Below are positions 16,494-24,795 of a stretch of DNA of 64,000 bases, piece by piece; within the stretch, counting starts at the first letter, position 1, and each line of letters opens with the position of its first letter. This stretch comes from HdN1 sp964473645 (GTDB lineage Bacteria > Pseudomonadota > Gammaproteobacteria > Pseudomonadales > Ketobacteraceae). The stretch covers positions 310,001 through 374,000 of the forward strand of contig CAYYPW010000002.1 of the NCBI GenBank assembly GCA_964473645.1. Reading direction: 5' to 3'. The notes beneath the pieces were generated by a model. That model was not told the origin of the DNA. It did not search any database and saw only the letters and a list, made by a program, of their open reading frames with translations. The position numbers and the translations under genes are program-made.

Positions 16494-18931
16494 TCTCTTT
16501 CATAAAGTTCGTATAACGCCGTCGCAAGATCGCTGAGAATCAATGGTTTGCAAATGTGAATATCCATACCCGCAGCCAGGCACTGCGCTTGTTCTTCGGG
16601 TGTGGCACTTGCTGTAAGCGCTGCGATGGGGATACGTTTCGATCGATTTTGCAATTCCCTTTCGCGTATCAGGCGCGTGGCTTCCAATCCATCCATGACA
16701 GGCATGTTGCAATCCATTAACACGACATCGAACGCTTCTGTCGCCAACAGATCCAGCGCATCCTTGCCGTTCTCGGCAAACGTCACTTGCCTGATACCCA
16801 ATTTTCGCAACATGTTTTTAACTACAAATTGATTCACCGAATTATCTTCCGCCACCAGCACTCTCAGCGATTCACAAGAAGATTCTGTCGGGCAAACGCC
16901 TGCACTCTTTTGTTCTGCATCGGTCGCCGGTGGTAGTGAAATCGTGCACCAAAAGGTAGACCCATTGCCTATTTTGCTCGACACCCCGACACTGCCGCCC
17001 ATTAGCTCCGACAACTTCTTGCAAATACTCAACCCCAGCCCGGTGCCTCCATACTTACGCGCGGTATCGGTGTCCATTTGACTATAGGATTGAAATAACT
17101 TCTTTTGGCCTTCTTCGCTAATGCCGATGCCACTGTCTTTAACGCTCAAGCGCACCAATGCCTCACCGGCCGGTTCAGCGATCAAAGAAATTGTTCCTTT
17201 TTGCGTAAACTTGACTGCATTATTCAAATAATTGGTGAGGATTTGCTTGATACGCATCGGATCGCCCTGCACATACTGAGGCGTTCCCGGCGCAATGCTA
17301 AAGCGAAACTCAACCGCATCATTGAGTTTGATTGTCATGGCATACAGATCAGCAATATCTTTTAGCAACTGATGCAAATCAAACGCCACCTGTTCGATCT
17401 GCATTTTTCCGGCCTGGATTTTTGAGAAGTCCAGAATGTCGTTGATAATTGATAGCAATGTCTGCGCGGAGCCGCCCATGATGCGCAGCAGTTCCTTCTG
17501 ATTCGCATCAAGGGGCGTATCTTCAAGAAGCTGCAATACACCCACGACACCATTCATGGGAGTGCGAATTTCATGACTCATGGTAGAAAGAAAATCGTCC
17601 TTGGCGCGCATAGTTGCCTCTGCTTCCAATACTTTTTCTTTCTGTGCTGTTTTCTCTTTGAACATTTCGAACTGCACTTGCTGCGCATGTCGTTGCGCAT
17701 TTTCGCGTTCACGTTTTTCTATATTGATACGCTCAGCAATCGCAAGCGATAGCAGTAGCGCTTCCAATGCGGACCCCACCTGCCAACCGTACTCCGTGAA
17801 AATATTGGACGGTGCAAGCCCCCAGGATTTCAGGCTATACCCTGCCCCACCGATAATCACGGAGATCCACGCCAGCAGAAAATATCGCGCGGCAGAATTA
17901 CCTTGACGGTAACTTAGGTAGCCCGCCGAAAAAACCACAACGGCTGTAGCAGAAGCAATGGGATTGGCAATGCGTATTGAAATGGTGTAATCAATGAAAA
18001 AGCTAAAAACACCCATGACAAATGCAAATAGCTGCAGAACGACCAATAGCCGATCGGAAAAGGGCTGATGCGTACGAGTATTCAGCAACACGCGGCAGAA
18101 CTGAATGATGATCATCATGGTGAAGCAGACGAATACCGACATGGATTCGCGCGACCACCAGGAATCTTCAAATCCAAAATAGAGGTAGCCAAACCCATCG
18201 AACAGTGAGAAAAAAAAGCCATGGTGCAATGTAATGGCTGTCACATAATAGAGATAGACCTGATCACGAACCGTGGCCAACAAAAACAGGCTGAAAACCA
18301 TCATCGCGAATATCAGGCCAAAGTAGAATGCAAACCAGTTGTGGCTTAGCATTGTTGCGTACGCCAGGCTATCCGCCGTGTACAATTCAAGGGGAATCGT
18401 CAGGGTATCTGCCGTGTCCATGTAAAGGTAATAGATTTGATCACTTTGAGGTGGGAGCGCTATTGGAAAGACGAATTCACGGGATAGATGCGGGCGTTGT
18501 GATGGTGGCACCCATCTCCCCGAGCGTACGGGTTGATACGTTCCATTCGCCGTTGGAATATATAAGTCGAGATGATCAACAAAGCGCGAGCCATATTTCA
18601 GAAAATATTGGTGCTGCTTCAAATCATCATTTTGCAGGCGAAAGCGCACCCAATAGCCGGAATGGGTATAACCGATATTCATGACTTCGTCAGTATTCGG
18701 TCGGAAGCGATCGCCCAGCGCGAGCACATTTTCCAGATTTAGTTTCCGGTCTGGATCTTCGAGAAACTCAAAATGTGGACCCAACGCCCACCGATCCTCG
18801 CCGGGCTCGATTTTTACAGCGTCAAGCCCCCAACTTTGCATACCCACGAAACAGAGCACCAGCATCAATGCCAGTCGGTGTATGCCTATGCAGTTGGCTA
18901 TCGTCCGCAGGGAAATAGACGCAGTTTTCAA
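16463..18931 (-). CDS. Hybrid histidine kinase with 7TMR-DISM sensor
   Basis: This is a protein of roughly 820 residues. A signal-like hydrophobic segment precedes a periplasmic 7TMR-DISMED2-type beta domain (LENVLALGDRFRPNTDEVMNIGYTHSGYWVRFRLQN), then a seven-helix 7TMR-DISM membrane region, a coiled coil, HisKA with a normal STMSHEIRTPMNG H box, HATPase (Asn box LNNAVKFT, DSGIGIS, GTGLGLSI) and a C-terminal receiver (VAEDN, LMDCNMPVMDG, CKPLI). It is expected to sense a periplasmic, perhaps carbohydrate-like ligand. The start is uncertain: TTG 18931 gives a good signal peptide with GGAA upstream, while the frame is open to 19123. The 3' end overlaps liuD by 31 bp. Confidence 0.85.
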   Translation of the reverse strand: MKTASISLRTIANCIGIHRLALMLVLCFVGMQSWGLDAVKIEPGEDRWALGPHFEFLEDPDRKLNLENVLALGDRFRPNTDEVMNIGYTHSGYWVRFRLQNDDLKQHQYFLKYGSRFVDHLDLYIPTANGTYQPVRSGRWVPPSQRPHLSREFVFPIALPPQSDQIYYLYMDTADTLTIPLELYTADSLAYATMLSHNWFAFYFGLIFAMMVFSLFLLATVRDQVYLYYVTAITLHHGFFFSLFDGFGYLYFGFEDSWWSRESMSVFVCFTMMIIIQFCRVLLNTRTHQPFSDRLLVVLQLFAFVMGVFSFFIDYTISIRIANPIASATAVVVFSAGYLSYRQGNSAARYFLLAWISVIIGGAGYSLKSWGLAPSNIFTEYGWQVGSALEALLLSLAIAERINIEKRERENAQRHAQQVQFEMFKEKTAQKEKVLEAEATMRAKDDFLSTMSHEIRTPMNGVVGVLQLLEDTPLDANQKELLRIMGGSAQTLLSIINDILDFSKIQAGKMQIEQVAFDLHQLLKDIADLYAMTIKLNDAVEFRFSIAPGTPQYVQGDPMRIKQILTNYLNNAVKFTQKGTISLIAEPAGEALVRLSVKDSGIGISEEGQKKLFQSYSQMDTDTARKYGGTGLGLSICKKLSELMGGSVGVSSKIGNGSTFWCTISLPPATDAEQKSAGVCPTESSCESLRVLVAEDNSVNQFVVKNMLRKLGIRQVTFAENGKDALDLLATEAFDVVLMDCNMPVMDGLEATRLIRERELQNRSKRIPIAALTASATPEEQAQCLAAGMDIHICKPLILSDLATALYELYERDQWRASPSHK

Positions 18932-19128
18932 ACGGAATTCCGTTCTCAGATGATCGAGATATTTATGGGTAGAATAAAGCACTTTTTGGTGTTTCCTGCC
19001 ATCAAACGGCAGTATTGATCGGCTTGTCAATTGTGTAGGTTGTTGATGTATTTGGCCATATGCTTGACCCGAAGTTAGCGAAGAGTTCACAATGCTGATC
19101 ATTAAAATAACAAGCTCAGGCACCAGGC

Positions 19129-20265
19129 ATGACGATCCCTCAGGATTTTGCCATTATCGACCCCCATATTCACCAATGGGACCTTCTCAATACACCTCGC
19201 ATTCTCACCCCAGTCAAAAAGCTGCTGGGCTGGAACAAACGGCTCTATGAAGGCGCCATTCAGCTGGGCGCCAAGCAGCGGGACAAGGACTATGTCGGCC
19301 GCCCCGACTTTGTCGCCTACGATTACCTTCCAACGGATTATCAGCGCGATACAGCCAACCTGAATATCTCACACGTCGTGCATGTCGAGGCAGAATGGCG
19401 CGACAAGGCTGGCCTCGGCCCCGCAGGTGAAACCGCATGGGTACAAGGGCTATTTGATCGTTATGCTTCACACGTGGACGTTCGCCTGGGGGGTATCGTA
19501 GGGTATGCGGAGTTTGAAAAAAGCGCTATTACTTCACTGATCAATGCGCATCGCGAGGCGAGCCCAAGGCTTGTTGGCCTGAGACAAATGCTGGCCTATG
19601 AACACAACAACGGCGTTATGCGCTTTTGTCCACGCGGAGGATTATCAAGAACACGGCAATGGCGTATCGGATTCGAGCAATGCGCCAAGCACGGGTTATC
19701 GTTCGACGCCTGGTTTTTTCATCCGCAATTGAGTGAAATGGCGGAATTGGCGGCACTTTTCCCTGAGACACAATTTATTCTATGCCACATGGGCACGCCT
19801 ATTGGCTTGGGCGGGCCGTTTGCCTCTTATGGGCACAGCGCACAAGCCAGGGCGAGTATTCGTGATGAATGGCAAGATGGAATGGCACGCCTGGCGGAGT
19901 TCAATAACATCACAGTTAAGCTATCGGGCTTTTTCATGCCGGTCGTCGGGTGGGGTTATCATTTGCGTACGACACCCGTTACTACTGCAGAAATCATCAA
20001 TGATGTTGCGCCTTACTTTGCGTTTGTTTTGAAAAAATTCGGTCCTCACCGTTGCATGTTTGCATCCAATTTTCCGATGGACAAGGTATCGATGAGTCTT
20101 GCGACATTGTATGACGTGTACTGGCGGTTGAGTGAAGGCTATAGCATCGAAGACAAGCGCAAGCTGTTTCACGACAACGCGAAAAACGTGTATAAGATCG
20201 CTGGCGCGCTCCAAAATAGAGCACAAATAACGCCCCATTTTGGCGCACCACAATATCACCTGTAG
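19129..20265 (+). CDS. Amidohydrolase 2 family metal-dependent hydrolase
   Basis: This is a 378-residue TIM-barrel protein of the Amidohydro_2 (PF04909) type. The metal-binding HxH is in IIDPHIHQWDL near the N-terminus, further His residues occur in FDAWFFHPQ and ILCHMGTPIG, and the last strand has FASNFPMDK, where the catalytic Asp is usually found in a SDxP-like motif (here Asn-Phe-Pro). There is no signal peptide, so it is cytosolic. The family includes decarboxylases and lactonases; the substrate is not clear. The start overlaps the upstream open region of the divergent kinase, so the two genes share a short promoter region. Confidence 0.78.
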   Translation: MTIPQDFAIIDPHIHQWDLLNTPRILTPVKKLLGWNKRLYEGAIQLGAKQRDKDYVGRPDFVAYDYLPTDYQRDTANLNISHVVHVEAEWRDKAGLGPAGETAWVQGLFDRYASHVDVRLGGIVGYAEFEKSAITSLINAHREASPRLVGLRQMLAYEHNNGVMRFCPRGGLSRTRQWRIGFEQCAKHGLSFDAWFFHPQLSEMAELAALFPETQFILCHMGTPIGLGGPFASYGHSAQARASIRDEWQDGMARLAEFNNITVKLSGFFMPVVGWGYHLRTTPVTTAEIINDVAPYFAFVLKKFGPHRCMFASNFPMDKVSMSLATLYDVYWRLSEGYSIEDKRKLFHDNAKNVYKIAGALQNRAQITPHFGAPQYHL

Positions 20266-20286
20266 TTTTTGATATAACAAACACAC

Positions 20287-20307
20287 AGGTCTTCCTCTCA
20301 AAGACCT
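20287..20307 (+). terminator. Hairpin after amidohydrolase gene
   Basis: AGGTCTT and AAGACCT pair around a 7-nt loop 22 bp after the stop codon. No U-run follows, so it is at best a weak terminator or a 3'-end stabiliser. Confidence 0.35.
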
Positions 20308-20432
20308 CCTATCTCTATGCTCGTGAAGAGGTTTTGCCTGTCTTCGCCTGAGTGGTATTTAATCAGTTCTAAACTATCTTAAAAGCATGACCCACGTTGG
20401 TGCGACCTTAGGGCGTTAAAAAGAGAGATAGC

Positions 20433-22328
20433 ATGAACCTGCTGAGCAAATTCACCACCAAGGGCAAGCTACTGCTAATGCTGTTACCACCGATTATTGG
20501 CCTGTTTTATATGGCAGGCATTGGGGTAATAGAAAAAAATGCAACTTACCAGAACATGTTGCAGTTACGCGAACTGGCAACCCTTGCAATTGCCTCCAGC
20601 AGTCTCGTACATGAAGTTCAAATTGAACGTGCAGCCACCGTGGGTTTCGTAGGGTCCGGCGGTAAAAAGTTCGCCGATGTATTACCTGCCCAGCGTGACA
20701 AATCCGATGCCAGACTTAAACAATTCAAAGCAGCTTACGAACGCTTGAATACAGCCAATATCGCGCCTGAACTAGCGACAAGCTACGCAACGGCGCAAAA
20801 GGCACTATCTACGCTAGTGGGTGGACGAAGTGCCGTCGACACACTTTCGGTCACACCCAAAGACGTGATTCCCCGATATACGGGCACCATTGCAACACTG
20901 CTAGACGTGGTTGCACGAGTAGCCAAAGCCAGTGGTGAAGGGGATGTTGTCAAAGAAACTACCGCCTATACCCTGTTCCTTGCTGCCAAAGAAAAAGCAG
21001 GCCAGGAGCGGGCGAATTTAATGGCGGCATTCAGTGCAAATCGCTTCGAGTCGGAATCCTATCGGCAATTCATCTCCATCTTGTCAATGCAGGACGGGTA
21101 CACCCAACTGTTTTTCACCTACGGCACCGAATCAGCAGTTAAATTCTATCGACAGAAAATGCAAGGTGATGCCGTTCGAAATGTCGAAACATTACGAGGC
21201 ATCGCTTTGGAAAAAGCATCGGTCGGCGGTTTCGGGGTTGAGCCCGCCAAATGGTTTGATGCAAGTACCCGTAGAATCAACGTTATGAAAGAGGTAGAAG
21301 ACCACCTTTCTGCGCAACTGGACGTGACGGCGGCCATGCTGGAAAGCCAGGCAAAATCTGCGCTGATCATTTATCTGGCATTGTCTGTGACGGCATTTTT
21401 GGCAACGCTGGCACTCGCCTTCGCCGTTGCTCGAAACATGCTGAATCAACTGGGTGGCGAACCTGACTACGCAACTGATGTGGTACAACGCGTCGCAGCA
21501 GGCGATCTAACGATAGAGGTGCGTGTTAAAGACAAGGATACTCACAGCTTATTGGCCGGCATGAAAATGATGGTGGAGAAATTACGTGAAACCTTGCAGG
21601 AAGTCTGCCTTTCGGCAGACAGCCTGACCACGGCGTCGGAAGAGATCTCTGCGTCGTCACAAACACTCTGCCAAAATGCGTCGGAACAAGCAGGCAACGT
21701 TGAGGAAACCAGTGCGTCGGTGGAACAGATTTCGGCGATGGTGGCGAAGAATTTCGATAGTGCACGATTTACGGATGATATCGCATCCAAATCTGCTGTT
21801 GCAGCACAGGAAAGCGGAGAATCGGTGCGTCAAACCGTTGCGGCCATGCGCCAAATCGCTGCCAAGATCGGCATTATCGACGACATCGCTTATCAAACCA
21901 ATTTGTTGGCATTGAATGCTGCGATCGAAGCCGCACGCGCGGGCGATTATGGCAAAGGCTTTGCTGTGGTGGCGGGCGAGGTTCGCAAATTGGCGGAGCG
22001 CTCACAAAAAGCAGCGCAGGAAATCGGTACGGTGGCGAGCGACAGTGTCACCCTGGCAGAACGCGCGGGCACACTGCTGGATCAATTGGTGCCATCGATC
22101 CGCAAAACTGCAGATCTCGTGCAGGAAATCACCGCTGCATCACGTGAGCAAACCGGTGGGCTGGAACACATAAACACTGCCGTTGGTAAGCTGTCGCAGG
22201 CCTCGCAAATGACGGCTTCTGCCTCTGAGGAATTAACCTCTACGTCTGAGGAAATGAGCGCAAAAGCGATTCGACTGCAACAGATGGTCAGCTATTTTGA
22301 TTTGGGTGAAAAGTCGAATATCCGCTAG
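20433..22328 (+). CDS. Methyl-accepting chemotaxis protein with NIT-type sensor
   Basis: The 631-residue protein has TM1 (about 13-33), a large periplasmic helical domain resembling the NIT nitrate/nitrite-sensing domain (SSSLVHEVQIERAATVGFVGSGG near its start), TM2 (about 308-332), a HAMP domain (ending GDLTIEV) and a cytoplasmic signalling hairpin. The hairpin tip IDDIAYQTNLLALNAAIEAARAG binds CheA/CheW. No C-terminal CheR/CheB-binding pentapeptide is present. The ligand is inferred only from the fold. No other chemotaxis gene is nearby. Its TAG stop shares the tetramer CTAG with the stop of the convergent LysR gene. Confidence 0.87.
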   Translation: MNLLSKFTTKGKLLLMLLPPIIGLFYMAGIGVIEKNATYQNMLQLRELATLAIASSSLVHEVQIERAATVGFVGSGGKKFADVLPAQRDKSDARLKQFKAAYERLNTANIAPELATSYATAQKALSTLVGGRSAVDTLSVTPKDVIPRYTGTIATLLDVVARVAKASGEGDVVKETTAYTLFLAAKEKAGQERANLMAAFSANRFESESYRQFISILSMQDGYTQLFFTYGTESAVKFYRQKMQGDAVRNVETLRGIALEKASVGGFGVEPAKWFDASTRRINVMKEVEDHLSAQLDVTAAMLESQAKSALIIYLALSVTAFLATLALAFAVARNMLNQLGGEPDYATDVVQRVAAGDLTIEVRVKDKDTHSLLAGMKMMVEKLRETLQEVCLSADSLTTASEEISASSQTLCQNASEQAGNVEETSASVEQISAMVAKNFDSARFTDDIASKSAVAAQESGESVRQTVAAMRQIAAKIGIIDDIAYQTNLLALNAAIEAARAGDYGKGFAVVAGEVRKLAERSQKAAQEIGTVASDSVTLAERAGTLLDQLVPSIRKTADLVQEITAASREQTGGLEHINTAVGKLSQASQMTASASEELTSTSEEMSAKAIRLQQMVSYFDLGEKSNIR

Positions 22329-23215
22329 CCAGCAAAGCGTGCTTCCAGATTTGCTAAAAAGGCAGCGGCTGATTGCGACAAGGGGTAACGTCTACGCGTA
22401 ACGACACCCACCCGGCGCATGATATCTGGCGTTACCAAGGGCTTACATACCACCCCCATTTCGGCCATTTGCCCAATGCACAACGCAGGCACAATACTGA
22501 TTCCCAAACCCATGGCCACCATTCTGCCTATGGTCGCCAACTGATTGGTTTCGAGCTGCACCGACAGCGTTATGCCTTCTTGTTCGAGTGTTGAATCGAT
22601 CAATCCCCGAATGCTGGAGGGACGCTGCAAGGTAATAAAGGGTTGATCAACCAACGCTCGCAGCATGATCTTGCGCTTGCTGGCAAACGGGTGCGACGTG
22701 GGCACTGCCACTACGAACCGATCAGTAAAAAGCGTCTGAAAATCAAGATCTTCGGAATCACCCGGTTCAAACGTAACTCCCACCTCAACCCGCCCGTTAC
22801 GCACCATTTCAATTACGTCTTCAGCAATGACATCGTGAATGGTGATATTGATATCAGGATACCGTTGTCGAAAAGGCACCAAAACACCCGGCAATTCAGT
22901 GCTGGCAAAAGAAGGCATGGCAGCAACGGAGAGTTTTCCGCGTTTGAGTGAAAAGCGATTATGCAAGTCACCCAAGGCTTCCTCCCAGTCCGACAATAAT
23001 CGAAGTGCGACCGGCAGAAACTCTTCACCTTCTGGCGTAAGGGCAAGAGTACGCGTAGAGCGCGTCAACAGACGCCCCCCGACCTCTTCCTCCAGATTGC
23101 GAATACTGATACTCACCGCTGGCTGCGACAAGCAGACACGCGCCGAGGCCTCCGCAAAGCTCCGCGTCTGGGCCACCGCAACGAATGTCTTTAAATGCTT
23201 GATCGTAATACTCAT
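22325..23215 (-). CDS. LysR-family regulator divergent from scoAB
   Basis: This is a 296-residue protein. An N-terminal winged helix (ITIKHLKTFVAVAQTRSFAEASARVCLSQPAVSISIRNLEEEVG) is followed by a periplasmic-binding-like effector domain. The start at 23215 gives the family's usual N-terminus and has GGGGAA upstream; the frame is open to 23332 but would cross the shared promoter. The divergent arrangement predicts that it controls the CoA-transferase genes scoAB and itself; the effector could be acetoacetate or a related acid or CoA ester. The AT-rich gap holds a TTATCAA/TTGATAA inverted repeat. Confidence 0.85.
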   Translation of the reverse strand: MSITIKHLKTFVAVAQTRSFAEASARVCLSQPAVSISIRNLEEEVGGRLLTRSTRTLALTPEGEEFLPVALRLLSDWEEALGDLHNRFSLKRGKLSVAAMPSFASTELPGVLVPFRQRYPDINITIHDVIAEDVIEMVRNGRVEVGVTFEPGDSEDLDFQTLFTDRFVVAVPTSHPFASKRKIMLRALVDQPFITLQRPSSIRGLIDSTLEQEGITLSVQLETNQLATIGRMVAMGLGISIVPALCIGQMAEMGVVCKPLVTPDIMRRVGVVTRRRYPLSQSAAAFLANLEARFAG

Positions 23216-23264
23216 TTTGCTGTTCCCCGGGGTGACGATGACAACCTTCATTATTAAATAATAC

Positions 23265-23296
23265 TTATCAATTGCTAATATTATTATATTTGATAA
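23265..23296. promoter_or_regulatory. Candidate LysR operator / divergent promoter
   Basis: TTATCAA (23265-23271) and TTGATAA (23290-23296) form an inverted repeat with an 18-bp spacer, in the most AT-rich stretch of the neighbourhood between the LysR gene and scoA. The layout suits LysR-type T-N-A dyads and -10 elements for both directions. Confidence 0.45.
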
Positions 23297-23351
23297 ATTC
23301 AAGGATTTATACGATATTGGGCTATTGCACACTCATTTAGGGGAGCTCACC

Positions 23352-24053
23352 ATGTCCGGTTTCAACAAGGTAGTGAAAAGCTACGATGAAGCCCTCGCCG
23401 GCCTGCAGGATGGCATGACCATCATCGCAGGTGGTTTTGGCCTTTGCGGAATTCCAGAAAACCTGATCGCCCAGATAAAAAAAATGGGCACCCGCGAACT
23501 GACCTTTGTCTCCAATAATTGTGGTGTCGACGGGTTTGGATTGGGTGTGTTGCTGGTCGACCGCCAGATCAAAAAAATGATTTCGTCGTATGTCGGTGAA
23601 AACAAACTTTTTGAAGAACAACTACTCGCTGGTGAGCTGGAAGTTGAGCTGGTTCCGCAAGGAACGCTCGCTGAAAAAATGCGGGCCGGCGGCGCGGGCA
23701 TTCCTGCATTTTTTACGGCAACCGGGTACGGCACCCTGGTAGGCGAAGGCAAAGAAGTAAAAGAATTCGATGGTCGCAAATACATTCTTGAGCGTGCAGT
23801 CACTGGCGACTTTGCCATCGTCAAAGCCTGGAAGGGCGATCGTTACGGCAATCTCGTCTATCGTCATACCGCCATGAACTTCAACCCGATGGCTGCCACC
23901 GCTGGCAAAATCACTGTTGCTGAAGTAGAAGAAATCGTTGAACCCGGCGAACTAGACCCCGATCATATTCATACGCCGGGCATTTATGTGGATCGCCTGA
24001 TTCAGGGCACTTTTGAAAAACGCATTGAACAGCGCACCACGCGCCGCGCTTGA
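23352..24053 (+). CDS. scoA: 3-oxoacid CoA-transferase subunit A
   Basis: The 233-residue protein is the alpha subunit of a two-subunit family I CoA transferase (GMTIIAGGFGLCGIPENLI, FVSNNCGVDGFGLG, VELVPQGTLAEKMRAGGAGIPAF). With ScoB it moves CoA from succinyl-CoA to acetoacetate, allowing thiolysis to acetyl-CoA. The start at 23352 has AGGGGAG 7 nt upstream; the frame from 23325 is not preferred. ScoB follows after 12 bp. It complements the liu operon, which ends in acetoacetate once HMG-CoA lyase acts. Confidence 0.9.
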   Translation: MSGFNKVVKSYDEALAGLQDGMTIIAGGFGLCGIPENLIAQIKKMGTRELTFVSNNCGVDGFGLGVLLVDRQIKKMISSYVGENKLFEEQLLAGELEVELVPQGTLAEKMRAGGAGIPAFFTATGYGTLVGEGKEVKEFDGRKYILERAVTGDFAIVKAWKGDRYGNLVYRHTAMNFNPMAATAGKITVAEVEEIVEPGELDPDHIHTPGIYVDRLIQGTFEKRIEQRTTRRA

Positions 24054-24065
24054 GGAGAAACCAGC

Positions 24066-24722
24066 ATGGCTTTATCTCGTGAACAACTGGCGCAACGTGT
24101 CGCGCGTGAATTGAAAGACGGTTACTACGTTAATCTGGGCATTGGCATTCCAACACTGGTGGCCAATTATGTGCCCAAAGGCATGAATGTGATGCTGCAA
24201 TCTGAAAATGGATTGCTTGGCATGGGACCCTTCCCGACGGAAGAGCAAGTCGACGCCGACATGATCAATGCCGGTAAGCAGACCGTTACCGCCATCACTG
24301 GCGCTTCGATATTTTCATCGGCTGAATCGTTCGCGATGATTCGTGGCGGTCATGTCGATTTGACAGTCTTGGGCGCGTTTGAAGTCGATATTGAGGGCAA
24401 TATCGCGTCGTACATGATTCCTGGCAAGATGGTGAAAGGCATGGGCGGGGCAATGGACCTCGTGGCGGGCGCGGCGAATATCATCGTCACCATGACACAC
24501 GCATCCAAGAACGGTGAATCGAAATTACTGACGCGTTGCAGTCTTCCACTGACTGGAGCCGCCTGCATTAAGAAAGTCGTAACCGATCTCGCCTATGTAG
24601 AAATTCATGATCGCAAGTTCTGGTTGAAAGAACGCGCGCCCGGTGTGAGTGTTGATGAGATCGTGCGGCTGACGGAAGGTGAAATGGTTGTTCCTGAGGT
24701 AGTGCCGGAAATGGAGTTCTAA
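24066..24722 (+). CDS. scoB: 3-oxoacid CoA-transferase subunit B
   Basis: The 218-residue beta subunit carries the catalytic Glu in the family motif SENGLLGMGP near residue 49, preceded by NLGIGIPTLVANY, and a C-terminal LTEGEMVVPE. It forms the covalent glutamyl-CoA intermediate with ScoA as partner. A GAGGAG sits upstream of the ATG, 12 bp after scoA, so the pair is co-translated. The operon probably ends here, with a GC-rich hairpin at 24741-24761. Confidence 0.9.
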   Translation: MALSREQLAQRVARELKDGYYVNLGIGIPTLVANYVPKGMNVMLQSENGLLGMGPFPTEEQVDADMINAGKQTVTAITGASIFSSAESFAMIRGGHVDLTVLGAFEVDIEGNIASYMIPGKMVKGMGGAMDLVAGAANIIVTMTHASKNGESKLLTRCSLPLTGAACIKKVVTDLAYVEIHDRKFWLKERAPGVSVDEIVRLTEGEMVVPEVVPEMEF

Positions 24723-24740
24723 GCAATCATCTTCAATTTG

Positions 24741-24761
24741 AGGGGACGCAAGCGCCCCTCT
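24741..24761. terminator. Hairpin between scoB and the convergent ABC gene
   Basis: GAGGGG-a-CGC and GCG-CCCCTC pair around an AA loop with a single bulged A, 18 bp after scoB. It lies between convergent genes and may act on both strands; neither side has a clear U-run. Confidence 0.45.
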
Positions 24762-24795
24762 ACCCGCCTCCCCCAGACTCCATTGATTGCCCGAC

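Noticed and set aside
20433..22328. Internal deletion in the chemoreceptor signalling domain
   Set aside because: The heptad pattern around the hairpin tip aligns with complete receptors, so no deletion is supported.
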